From assembly GCF_000718515.1 (NCBI RefSeq), contig NZ_JNZS01000028.1, positions 1 through 61,941 of the forward strand: 61,941 bases of DNA, in the 5' to 3' direction. A program made the translations under genes and the position numbers. The stretch is from Micromonospora parva (GTDB lineage Bacteria > Actinomycetota > Actinomycetes > Mycobacteriales > Micromonosporaceae). Positions 37,792 to 45,688 of the stretch are shown piece by piece. Numbering within the stretch: position 1 is the first letter of the stretch; each line of letters starts with the position of its first letter. Under the pieces are notes generated by a model. That model ran no database searches and was not told the DNA's origin. It was given only the letters and a program-made list of their open reading frames with translations.

Positions 37792-38432
37792 CGGACGATC
37801 GCCAGCCTTCGTTCGAGCAGGCCGGTGACCTGACCGATGATCAGCGCCAGCAGCATGTAGGCGAGGCCGGCGCCGGTGAAGACGGCGATCGGTTGGGCCT
37901 CGACCAGGTTCACGTTGTTGGCCGCCTGGGTCAGCTCGACCACGCCGACGGCGGCGGCCAGCGAGGTGTTCATGAGCAGCGCGATGCAGATGTTGCCGAT
38001 CGGCTGGATCACCGCCCGGAGTCCCTGCGGCAGGATCACGTGCCGTAGGGACTGGCCGAAGGTGAGCCCGATGGCACGGGCCGCCTCGGCCTGGCCCACA
38101 CCGACGGTGTTGATCCCGGCGCGGATCGCCTCGGCCAGGTACGCCCCCTCGTACACCGCGATGACGATCGCGGCGGAGGTGAACAGCGGGAACGTGATGC
38201 CGATGGTCGGCAGCGCGAACACGAAGAGCACCAGCAGCGCCAGCAGCGGCAGGTTCTGGAACACCTCGACGTACGCGGTGCCGATGGCGCGCAGCAGCGG
38301 CACGGGGGCGATCCGCAGGGTGGCCACGACGATGCCCAGCAGCATCGCGCCGACGGTGGTCACGACGGTCAGTTCGACCGTCGTGACCAAGCCGTGGCCC
38401 AGCTGGCTCAGGTGGGCGGTGAGGGCTTCCAT
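37788..38432 (-). CDS. Polar amino acid ABC transporter permease
   Basis: A 214-residue permease, partner of the preceding entry. It has the family's conserved IGTAYVEVFQNLPLLALLVL and the EAA-type loop LAEAIRAGINTVGVGQAEAA, with five membrane helices. It is translated just after the binding-protein gene, with a gap of 16 bases. Two different permeases imply a heterodimeric channel, as in glutamate importers. Confidence 0.9.
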   Translation of the reverse strand: MEALTAHLSQLGHGLVTTVELTVVTTVGAMLLGIVVATLRIAPVPLLRAIGTAYVEVFQNLPLLALLVLFVFALPTIGITFPLFTSAAIVIAVYEGAYLAEAIRAGINTVGVGQAEAARAIGLTFGQSLRHVILPQGLRAVIQPIGNICIALLMNTSLAAAVGVVELTQAANNVNLVEAQPIAVFTGAGLAYMLLALIIGQVTGLLERRLAIVR

Positions 38433-38448
38433 CGGTACGAGAGACTGC

Positions 38449-39417
38449 TCAGGAGCCGTCGACGGAACCGAGGGCCGGCGGGGTGGGTGCCCCGCCCTCG
38501 ACCACCGAGCCGAGGGTGCCCTCCCAGACCTTCGCCCACGTGCCGTCGGCCTGGATCTTCTTCAGCCAGTTGTTGACGAACTCCTTGAACTGCGTGTCCT
38601 CCCGGTTGAGGCCGATGCCGTACGCCTCGGTGGTGAAGGGCTCGCCCACCACCTTCATCCCCGGGTTGGCCTTGGCACCCGATGCGAGCAGCGTGAAGTC
38701 CTGCACGTACGCGTCGCCGCGCTTCTGCAGCAGGGCCTGCAGCGCCTGCGGGTCGGTGCCGAAGGCGATCTGCTTCGAGCCGGGCGCGGCGGAGGGCAGC
38801 GCGGTGACGGCGGGGGTGTTCGCCCCGACGATCACGGTCTTGCCGGCGAGGTCCTTGACGCTCTTGATGGAGGTGTCGTCCTTGCGAACCCCGACGGCGA
38901 GGCCGGAGGTGAGGTACGGCCCGGCGAAGGCGACCTGGGTGGCCCGTTGCGGGGTGATCGTGTACGTCTGGAAGACGGCGTCGACCGACTTGGCCTGAAG
39001 CATGGCCTCGCGGGTCTGGGTGCCGATGGTCGTCGTCTTCACCTCGGGCTTGCCGATGATGTACTTCGCCAGCAGCTTCGCCATGTCGGCGTCGAAGCCC
39101 TCGATGGTGCCGCTGACCGGGTTCTGCTGGGCGAGCAGCGGCGCGTCCAGGGAACCGCCGATGTTCAGGTAGCCGCGCTTGCGGATCGCGTCCATGGTCG
39201 AGCCGGCCGGGATGTCCGCGTCGCTGGCGACCGGAGCGGCGTCGTACACGGACTGGGCGACCACGCCGTCGCCACCGAGGCCGGCGTCGCCGGGCAGCTT
39301 CGGGGCGCTGCTGTCGCCGTCACCGCCGCAGCCGGTGGCGACGAGGGCCACCGCCACGGCGGTCGCGGTGAGGGCGAGCGAGCGCCGCCGGGTGAAGCTC
39401 TTCTTGAGGATTGACAT
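38449..39417 (-). CDS. Amino acid ABC transporter substrate-binding lipoprotein
   Basis: A 322-residue lipoprotein: basic start (KKSFTRRR), hydrophobic core and lipobox LVATGC, then an acidic/Ser linker. The mature domain is a type II periplasmic-binding fold for glutamate/glutamine-like ligands (GYLNIGGSLDAPLLAQQNP, IEGFDADMAKLLAKYI, VDAVFQTYTITPQRA). It is tethered outside the membrane to capture substrate. GGGAGG precedes ATG 39417. The gene lies 19 bases after the ATPase gene. Confidence 0.9.
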   Translation of the reverse strand: MSILKKSFTRRRSLALTATAVAVALVATGCGGDGDSSAPKLPGDAGLGGDGVVAQSVYDAAPVASDADIPAGSTMDAIRKRGYLNIGGSLDAPLLAQQNPVSGTIEGFDADMAKLLAKYIIGKPEVKTTTIGTQTREAMLQAKSVDAVFQTYTITPQRATQVAFAGPYLTSGLAVGVRKDDTSIKSVKDLAGKTVIVGANTPAVTALPSAAPGSKQIAFGTDPQALQALLQKRGDAYVQDFTLLASGAKANPGMKVVGEPFTTEAYGIGLNREDTQFKEFVNNWLKKIQADGTWAKVWEGTLGSVVEGGAPTPPALGSVDGS

Positions 39418-39436
39418 GACACCCTCCCGTTGGGGG

Positions 39437-40198
39437 CTAGTGCTGGAGGATCTTGGAAAGGAAGTCGCGGGCCCGCTCGGTGCGCGGAGCTGCGAAGAAT
39501 TCGTCGGGGGCGCCGGATTCGACGATGCGGCCGTCGTCCATGAAGACGACCCGGTCGGCGGCGCGACGGGCGAAGCCCATCTCGTGGGTGACCACGATCA
39601 TGGTCATCCCCTCCTTGGCGAGGGAGACCATCACGTCGAGCACCTCGTTGACCATCTCCGGGTCCAGGGCCGAGGTCGGCTCGTCGAAGAGCAGCACCTT
39701 CGGTTGCATGGCCAGCGCCCGGGCGATCGCGGCCCGCTGCTGCTGCCCACCGGAGAGTTGGGCCGGGTGGTGGTTCGCCTTGTCGGCGATCCCGACGCGT
39801 TCCAGCAGGGCCATGGCCTGCTGCCGCGCCTCGGGACGGGCGATCCTGCGGACCCGGGTGGGGCCGAGGGTGACGTTGTCCAGCACCGTCTTGTGCCCGA
39901 AGAGGTTGAAGGACTGGAAGACCATGCCGACGTCGGCGCGCAACCGGGCCAGCGCCCGACCCTCGGCCGGCAGCGGTTCACCGTCGATCTCGATGCTGCC
40001 CTGCCCGGCCGTCTCCAGCCGGTTGAGGCAGCGGCACAGGGTCGACTTGCCGGAGCCGGACGGCCCCACCACGACGACCACCTCGCCGGCGGCCACCGTG
40101 AGGTCGATGTCCTTGAGCACGTGCAGCGGGCCGAACCACTTGTGCAGGCCGCGTACCGACACCATCGGTCGGTCCGCACCCGTCGTCCCCGGTGCCAC
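39437..40198 (-). CDS. Amino acid ABC transporter ATP-binding protein
   Basis: A 253-residue ATPase (GlnQ type). Walker A is [13 protein letters not shown], the signature [16 protein letters not shown], Walker [13 protein letters not shown], and the switch His lies in VVTHEMGF. First gene of the six-gene operon. GTG 40198 is the longest reasonable start; ATG 40165 ([12 protein letters not shown]) is equally consistent with the family. The operon promoter is probably the minus-strand TTGACT / TTAGAT pair at 40284-40289 and 40261-40266. Confidence 0.93.
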   Translation of the reverse strand: MAPGTTGADRPMVSVRGLHKWFGPLHVLKDIDLTVAAGEVVVVVGPSGSGKSTLCRCLNRLETAGQGSIEIDGEPLPAEGRALARLRADVGMVFQSFNLFGHKTVLDNVTLGPTRVRRIARPEARQQAMALLERVGIADKANHHPAQLSGGQQQRAAIARALAMQPKVLLFDEPTSALDPEMVNEVLDVMVSLAKEGMTMIVVTHEMGFARRAADRVVFMDDGRIVESGAPDEFFAAPRTERARDFLSKILQH

Positions 40199-40260
40199 CA
40201 GACGGCCCCACTTTCTTCGACTACCGAATCAAGTCGGCTTCATATCGAACCAACAGCGCC

Positions 40261-40322
40261 ATCTAAAGGTAGCCAGGAAACTAAGTCAACCAGTTGCTTG
40301 AACAAACTGTGGATGCTAAGAA
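40261..40322. promoter_or_regulatory. Divergent promoters with candidate ROK operator
   Basis: Minus strand: TTGACT (40284-40289) and TTAGAT (40261-40266) with a 17-base spacer drive the transporter operon. Plus strand: TTGCTT (40294-40299) and TAAGAA (40317-40322), also 17 apart, drive the ROK gene. The imperfect palindrome GTTGCTTGAACAAAC (40293-40307) overlaps the plus -35 and abuts the minus -35, so one bound regulator could control both directions. Confidence 0.6.
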
Positions 40323-40328
40323 CCTGAC

Positions 40329-41534
40329 GTGACGATTGACGACGCGCCACGCGAAGCCCTCCGGGGCGGCCCTCGGGAGCTGCTGCGCTGGGTGGCCACC
40401 GGAGCGGCAGTCAGTCGTGCCGACCTGTCCCGGCTCTCCGGGCTGTCTCCGTCGACGGTCTCCCAGCGGGTCGAGGCATTGATCAACCAGGGGTTGTTGG
40501 AGGAGACCGGCGCCGGGCGGTCCCGAGGCGGACGCCGGCCGCGCCAGCTCGCCGTGCCCACCGGCGGCGCCGTGGTCGGCGCCATCGACCTCGGCGCGCA
40601 CCACGCGCGCGTCGGCACGCTGGACCTCTCCGGGCGGGTGGTCCAGGCACGCACCCTGCCGGTCCGCATCGAGGAGGGCCCGGAGCAGGTGCTCGGTTCG
40701 CTGCTGGCCGAGGTCGCGGCGTTGGCCGCCTCGCCCGGTGACCCGACGTCCGCCGGTCCCGTGTCGTCAGCCTCGACGGCGGACGGCGACCCGGGCGCTC
40801 TGCGAGGTCTCGGCATCGGCATTCCCGGCCCGGTGCAGCACGCCACCGGCCGGATCGTCAGCCCGTCCCGGATGCCCGGCTGGAACGGCTTCGACGTCGC
40901 CGCGTTCTGCGCCGGCCGGGTCGACGTGCCGATCATCGTGGACAACGACGCCAATCTGATGGCGCTCGGCGCGCACCGCACCGCACACTCCGAACTGGAC
41001 CATGCCGTCTACATCAAGGCCGGCACCGGGATCGGCTCCGGTGTCATCTCCAGTGGACGGCTGCACCGGGGCGCGCAGGGGTCGGCCGGCGACATCAGCC
41101 ACTGCCGGGTGGTGGCCGATCCCGCGCCGCTGTGCAGCTGCGGCAACGCCGGTTGCCTGGAGGCCGTGGCCAGCGGCGCGGCCCTGGTCACCGCGCTACG
41201 CGAGCAGGGCGTGACGGTCTCCGACCTGACCGGTGTGATCCGCCTGATCGACGACGGCGACCGGCACGCGACAGCGCTCGCCCGGCAGGCCGGCCGGGCC
41301 ATCGGCGAGATCCTGGCCGTCGTGGTCAACTTCTTCAACCCGCAGGTGGTCGCCATCGGCGGCCGACTCGCCGACTGCGAACCGCTGCTGGCCAGCATGC
41401 GCGCCACCCTCTACGAGCGGTGCCTGCCGTTGGCCACCCAGACCCTGCTCATCGAGCGGGTCGCGGCCAGCCAGGACGTCGGCATCACCGGTGCCGCCCA
41501 CCTGGTGATCGACCACGTCGTGGCGGCCAACTGA
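40329..41534 (+). CDS. ROK-family transcriptional regulator
   Basis: A 401-residue regulator: N-terminal winged helix (SRADLSRLSGLSPSTVSQRV, residues about 30-50), then a ROK sugar-kinase fold. It has the ROK zinc motif CSCGNAGCLE, the DLGAHHAR phosphate loop and VDNDANLMAL at the kinase active-site position. ROK repressors usually sense sugars or sugar phosphates, which is odd next to an amino acid importer. The -10 TAAGAA ends 6 bases before GTG 40329, so its mRNA is probably leaderless. It most likely represses the divergent operon and itself. Confidence 0.88.
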   Translation: MTIDDAPREALRGGPRELLRWVATGAAVSRADLSRLSGLSPSTVSQRVEALINQGLLEETGAGRSRGGRRPRQLAVPTGGAVVGAIDLGAHHARVGTLDLSGRVVQARTLPVRIEEGPEQVLGSLLAEVAALAASPGDPTSAGPVSSASTADGDPGALRGLGIGIPGPVQHATGRIVSPSRMPGWNGFDVAAFCAGRVDVPIIVDNDANLMALGAHRTAHSELDHAVYIKAGTGIGSGVISSGRLHRGAQGSAGDISHCRVVADPAPLCSCGNAGCLEAVASGAALVTALREQGVTVSDLTGVIRLIDDGDRHATALARQAGRAIGEILAVVVNFFNPQVVAIGGRLADCEPLLASMRATLYERCLPLATQTLLIERVAASQDVGITGAAHLVIDHVVAAN

Positions 41535-41659
41535 CCTCGCTCGTCCGCTACCGCACCGCGGGCTGTCGACGCCGATCGTCCTGACGTTTTCCTTACTCCT
41601 GGTCACCTAGCCTTCCAGCGTTCCTCACCTGACCGTGATCGACTCTGGAGGTTCTCACC
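41535..41659. other. Spacer with candidate promoter for the DUF3152 gene
   Basis: TAGCCT at 41609-41614 fits a -10 box, and CTGGAGG (41645-41651) is a good ribosome binding site for the GTG at 41660. No other structure seen. Confidence 0.4.
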
Positions 41660-42475
41660 GTGCGGATCAGCGGACGGATGCTCGTACCGATCTCGTTGGC
41701 GATGGTGCTGGCGACCGCTGCGTGTGGCCTGTCGGCGCGGGCTTCCGGGCAGGCCGAAGTCCCACGTTCCGGCCCGGCTGCCGGCAGCGCGGAGCAGAGT
41801 CCCGTCTCCAGCCCGACCCCGGAGATCCCGACCGACGAGGAGATTCCCACCAGAGCCGCCGGCACCTTCACCAGGGCCGCCGGCACCGGTCGCGTGATCG
41901 GCAGCGGCAAGAAGCGGGTGCGCTACAGCGTCTCGGTGGAGAAGGGCATCGCCTGGGGTGACATCCCCGCCTGGAAACCGGACCGGTTCGCCGAGAGCAT
42001 CGAGCAGGTGTTGGCGGCACCGAACGGGTGGGCCACCTCGGCGCAGCACCCGGTCACCAACAAAGCCGTGAACCTGAGCCGGGCATCGTGGTCCTTCCAG
42101 CGGGTCGGCACCTCGAAGGCCGACGTCGACGTGCGGCTCGCGACACCCCGGACGGTGGACCGGCTCTGCGGCGCGAGCGGCGTCGACACCGAGGGGGTCT
42201 ACTCCTGTAAGTACGGCAAGACCATCATGATCAATCTGCGGCGGTGGCTCCAGGGCTCACCGGGGTACCCGGTCACCATCGAGGAGTACCACGCGGGCGT
42301 GATCAATCACGAGTTCGGCCACTTCCTCGGCTTCGCCCACATGAAGTGCGGCGCTCTGGGCGAGCCGGGCCCGGTCATGATGACCCAGACCATCGACCTG
42401 GGCGGGTGCCTGCCCAACGTCAGTCCGTTCGTCGGCGACGGCCGGTTCGTCAGCGGACCGTGGGCGCCGTCCTGA
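41660..42475 (+). CDS. DUF3152-type secreted metalloprotease-like lipoprotein
   Basis: A 271-residue exported protein. Signal peptide with lipobox ATAAC at about residue 21, then a Pro/Thr-rich linker of about 60 residues. The globular part resembles the actinobacterial DUF3152 family and contains NHEFGHFLGFAHMKC, a HExxHxxGxxH-type zinc site as in metzincins, with several cysteines that may form disulfides. A cell-surface zinc peptidase is likely; substrate unknown. The GTG start follows CTGGAGG. Confidence 0.78.
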   Translation: MRISGRMLVPISLAMVLATAACGLSARASGQAEVPRSGPAAGSAEQSPVSSPTPEIPTDEEIPTRAAGTFTRAAGTGRVIGSGKKRVRYSVSVEKGIAWGDIPAWKPDRFAESIEQVLAAPNGWATSAQHPVTNKAVNLSRASWSFQRVGTSKADVDVRLATPRTVDRLCGASGVDTEGVYSCKYGKTIMINLRRWLQGSPGYPVTIEEYHAGVINHEFGHFLGFAHMKCGALGEPGPVMMTQTIDLGGCLPNVSPFVGDGRFVSGPWAPS

Positions 42476-42485
42476 CCTGGTGATT

Positions 42486-42591
42486 CCTGACTGACCCCAG
42501 CCATGATCGACACGGGATCCTTGAACACGCGGTATCCGCGTCCACGCGTTACCCCGATATCACTGATCCCGTGTCGGTCATGCCAGTCAGG
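42486..42591. repeat. Intergenic palindrome, family A copy 2
   Basis: ATGATCGACACGGGATC (42503-42519) is inverted at 42565-42581 with one mismatch. Outer arms CCTGACTG (42486-42493) and CAGTCAGG (42584-42591) extend the pairing. The left half is homologous to the minus-strand right half of the palindrome at 3746-3820 (CATGATCGAC, CGGG, TCCT, GAA, CGCGGT, TCC in order). It lies between convergent lipoprotein genes. Confidence 0.75.
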
Positions 42592-42609
42592 CAGTGCTCC
42601 AAGATCCGA

Positions 42610-43443
42610 TCAGGTCGTGGTCAGGTCCTGCAGACCCTTGAGCATCTCGGCGAAGTCGGCGGTCTCCGCTGGCGGCGGCGACTCGATGGTCACCGCCTTG
42701 TCGTAGTCGGTGTAGTCGATCACCATGTCGCCCATCGCGCCCATCGCCAGGCCGGCCCGGCGCGGCCGGTACTGCTCGTCGACCCACAGGTCGATCTTCA
42801 GTTCCTTGACGCCCTGCGCGGCCAGCGCCTGCTCGGTGACGTCCCGACGCGCGGCGTCGATCTGGGCGAGGTAGGTCGCCACCGGAGTGGTGACGGTGTA
42901 GTGCACAGTTGGCACCCCGCTCACCGTCTCCTGCCCCACGACCGTCGTGCCCTCGATGGCGAGCAGCGTCTTGACCTGCTTGACCGGGTCGGCGTTCTCG
43001 AACTGCTTGGTGAAGCCCGTGCCCGTCAGCTCGCCCAGACCCGACAGGTCCATCTTCATCCAGCGCTTCCCACCCGTACGCGCGCGGCCCTCCTCCGGAA
43101 TCTCGGTGAAGACCACGGCACCGATCATCCGGACGGTGGTCGTGGTTCCCTTCGCGTCGGTCATCGTCATGTCGGCCTTGAGCGGGTCACCCAGGTCCAG
43201 GACACCCCGCATCGAGATCTTCTCGCCGCCCATCGTGCCCGTCATCGTCACGGTCACCGAGTCGGTCTTGTTGGTGGTGTCGACGGCCTTCTGCAGGGAT
43301 CCCTTGAGATCACTGGCCAGCAGTTGCAGGACGGTGGGCTGCTTCGGCGCCTCGGACTCGCCGGACGTCACGCCGCAGGCGGAGATCGCGAACGCGCTGA
43401 GCGCCGAGACCGCCACCAGCGTGGGCTTCTTCCAAACTGACAC
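42610..43443 (-). CDS. LppX/LprAFG-like lipoprotein
   Basis: A 277-residue lipoprotein with a short basic N-terminus (VSVWKKP) and lipobox AISAC at about residue 23. The mature sequence alternates long amphipathic strands (VTVTMTGTMGG, MTMTDAKGTTTTVRMIG, VDEQYRPRRAGLAM), typical of the LppX/LprG fold, a half-barrel with a hydrophobic pocket that carries lipids to the actinobacterial envelope. The lipid carried is unknown. GTG 43443 is placed by a GGGGGAAGG ribosome binding site on the minus strand; upstream residues in the open frame are not signal-like. Confidence 0.82.
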   Translation of the reverse strand: MSVWKKPTLVAVSALSAFAISACGVTSGESEAPKQPTVLQLLASDLKGSLQKAVDTTNKTDSVTVTMTGTMGGEKISMRGVLDLGDPLKADMTMTDAKGTTTTVRMIGAVVFTEIPEEGRARTGGKRWMKMDLSGLGELTGTGFTKQFENADPVKQVKTLLAIEGTTVVGQETVSGVPTVHYTVTTPVATYLAQIDAARRDVTEQALAAQGVKELKIDLWVDEQYRPRRAGLAMGAMGDMVIDYTDYDKAVTIESPPPAETADFAEMLKGLQDLTTT

Positions 43444-43530
43444 GTACCGACCTTCCCCCGTAGGAATCTGGGGCGATCCCCAGTAGACCGTCGACACGCT
43501 AGCCCACCCCGTCTATTCGAGGCACCGCCT

Positions 43531-43707
43531 TTGTCGACCGACCACCGTCGCCGCGGTGGTGGACGAGGCCGACCTGCCGTCGCTGTGGCTGGACCGGCAG
43601 TGGCGACTGCCGGAGGCGGTTGGCCGCACCGACGCGTGCACCGCCACGACGACGGCGTACGCCTCCTCGACGATGTTCCCGACCCGCGCGACGCCCCGAT
43701 GGACTGA
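43531..43707 (+). CDS. Possible 58-residue basic small protein
   Basis: From TTG 43531 the frame reads MSTDHRRRGGGRGR, an Ala/Gly/Val stretch, then PHRRVHRHDDGVRLLDDVPD and PRDAPMD before TGA. The last 22 codons have the strong GC3 bias of real genes here; the first half does not. GAGG stands about 8 bases upstream. It lies between the divergent LppX-like gene and the convergent ilvD. I do not recognise a family, and both strands of this 286-base gap look partly coding, so this is tentative. Confidence 0.3.
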   Translation: MSTDHRRRGGGRGRPAVAVAGPAVATAGGGWPHRRVHRHDDGVRLLDDVPDPRDAPMD

Positions 43708-43729
43708 GGGTTGTCGGGCTGGCGGTCGG

Positions 43730-45577
43730 TTACTCCGGGACGCGACGGTAGGCGCCGTCGCTGGCCGAGGTGGCCATCGAGGCGTACGCGCGCAGCGCCG
43801 CCGACACCGGGCGCTGCCGGTCGGTCGGCGTGTACGGCCTGTCGCGCTTCTCCTCGGCCACCCGGCGTGCCTCCAACTCGTCCTCCGGCACGTTGAGGGA
43901 GATCGACCGGCTCGGGATGTCGATGACGATCTCGTCGCCGTCGCGGACCAGGGCGATCATCCCGCCGGAGGCCGCCTCGGGGGAGACGTGCCCGATGGAG
44001 AGCCCGGAGGTGCCACCGGAGAAACGGCCGTCGGTGAGCAGCGCGCAGGAGCGACCCAGGCCGCGTCCCTTGAGGAACGAGGTGGGGTAGAGCATCTCCT
44101 GCATGCCGGGGCCACCCTTGGGCCCCTCGTACCGGATCACCACCACGTCCCCGGCGACCACCTGCTTGGCGAGGATCGCTGTCACCGCGTCGTCCTGCGA
44201 CTCGTAGACCTTCGCCGGGCCCCGGAAGGTCAGGCAGTCGTCCGGCACGCCGGCCGTCTTCACCACGCTGCCCTCGGGCGCCAGGTTGCCGTGCAGGATG
44301 GCCAGCCCGCCGTCGGCGGAGTACGCGTGCTCGCGGTCCCGGATGCAGCCGCCGGCCGCGTCGGTGTCCAGCGACGACCAGCGGTTGGTGGTGGAGAACG
44401 GCTCGACGGTACGCACCCCGCCGGGGGCGGCGTGGAACAGCTCGACAGCGGTCGGGGTGGGGGAGCCGCCGCGCACGTCCCAGTCGGTCAGCCACTGCGC
44501 CAGCGAGGGGGAGTGCACGGCGTGCACGTCCCGGTTGAGCTGCCCGGCCCGGTCGAGTTCGCCGAGGATCGCCGGGATGCCGCCGGCCCGGTGCACGTCC
44601 TCCATGTGGTACTGCGGGGAGTTGGGCGCGACCTTGGCCAGGCACGGCACCCGTCGGGAGATCGCGTCGATGTCGGCGACGCCGAAGTCCAGCTCCGCCT
44701 CGCGGGCGGCGGCGAGCAGGTGCAGCACCGTGTTGGTGGAGCCGCCCATCGCCACGTCCAGGGCGACCGCGTTCTCGAAGGCGGCCTTGGAGGCGACAGT
44801 GCGCGGCAGCACCGACTCGTCGTCGCCGTCGTACCACCGCTTGGCGATCTCCACGACGGTCCGGCCGGCCTCGACGAAGAGTGACCGGCGGGCGGCGTGG
44901 GTGGCCAGCGTGGAACCGTTCCCGGGCAGCGCGAGCCCGATCGCCTCGGTGAGGCAGTTCATCGAGTTGGCGGTGAACATGCCGGAGCAGGAGCCGCAGG
45001 TCGGGCAGGCGGAACGTTCGATCTCGCCGAGCTGCTCGTCGGTGACCGCCTCGTTCGAGGAGGCGATCATCGCGTCGATCAGGTCGATCTTGCTGTGCAC
45101 GACGCCCTCGATCGCCATCGTCTTGCCGGCCTCCATCGGGCCACCGGAGACGAAGACGGTGGGGATGTTGAGCCGCAACGCGGCCAGCAGCATCCCGGGG
45201 GTGATCTTGTCGCAGTTGGAGATGCAGACCAGGGCGTCCGCGCAGTGCGCGTTGACCATGTACTCGACCGCGTCGGCGATCAGCTCGCGGCTGGGCAGCG
45301 AGTAGAGCATGCCGCCGTGGCCCATCGCGATGCCGTCGTCGACAGCGATGGTGTTGAACTCCCGGCCCACCCCGCCGGCCTCGGCGACCGCGTCGGCGAC
45401 CAGGCCCCCCATGTCCTTGAGGTGTACGTGACCAGGCACGAACTGGGTGAAACTGTTGGCGATGGCGACGATCGGCTTGCCGAAATCGTCGTCGGTCATC
45501 CCGGTGGCCCGCCAGAGGGCCCGGGCGCCGGCCATCGTCCGACCGTGTGTGGAAGTCCTCGACCGCAGCTCAGGCAT
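43730..45577 (-). CDS. ilvD: Dihydroxy-acid dehydratase
   Basis: Dehydrates 2,3-dihydroxy-isovalerate and -methylvalerate to the 2-oxo acids in Val and Ile synthesis; contains an Fe-S cluster. The 615-residue product is full length, with the cluster cysteines in [10 protein letters not shown] and [17 protein letters not shown] (plus a third Cys in [12 protein letters not shown]) and the C-terminal [19 protein letters not shown] 45577 has CATGCT (minus strand, 45585-45590) 7 nt upstream, indicating a leaderless mRNA; the upstream in-frame ATG forms part of that -10 box. It is transcribed away from ilvBNC, with a GGDEF-EAL gene between. Confidence 0.96.
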   Translation of the reverse strand: MPELRSRTSTHGRTMAGARALWRATGMTDDDFGKPIVAIANSFTQFVPGHVHLKDMGGLVADAVAEAGGVGREFNTIAVDDGIAMGHGGMLYSLPSRELIADAVEYMVNAHCADALVCISNCDKITPGMLLAALRLNIPTVFVSGGPMEAGKTMAIEGVVHSKIDLIDAMIASSNEAVTDEQLGEIERSACPTCGSCSGMFTANSMNCLTEAIGLALPGNGSTLATHAARRSLFVEAGRTVVEIAKRWYDGDDESVLPRTVASKAAFENAVALDVAMGGSTNTVLHLLAAAREAELDFGVADIDAISRRVPCLAKVAPNSPQYHMEDVHRAGGIPAILGELDRAGQLNRDVHAVHSPSLAQWLTDWDVRGGSPTPTAVELFHAAPGGVRTVEPFSTTNRWSSLDTDAAGGCIRDREHAYSADGGLAILHGNLAPEGSVVKTAGVPDDCLTFRGPAKVYESQDDAVTAILAKQVVAGDVVVIRYEGPKGGPGMQEMLYPTSFLKGRGLGRSCALLTDGRFSGGTSGLSIGHVSPEAASGGMIALVRDGDEIVIDIPSRSISLNVPEDELEARRVAEEKRDRPYTPTDRQRPVSAALRAYASMATSASDGAYRRVPE

Positions 45578-45688
45578 GCATACCAGCATGACACCGCCGG
45601 CGCGCGGCCCCACCCGGGTATCTGCCGTGTCCCAACAGATGCACACTCAGCCCCCCACGACGTGCGCCCATCCGGCACTCTTGGAGGC

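Noticed and set aside
43510..43720. Minus-strand frame with VARVGNIVEEAYAVVVAV-like sequence beyond the ilvD stop
   Set aside because: Good codon bias but no start codon or ribosome binding site, and it competes with an equally plausible + strand frame; could be a decayed gene but not supportable.
44897..45688. N-terminal extension of the GGDEF-EAL protein
   Set aside because: The extension is antisense to ilvD and not protein-like; GTG 45689 has a strong ribosome binding site and begins a membrane domain.
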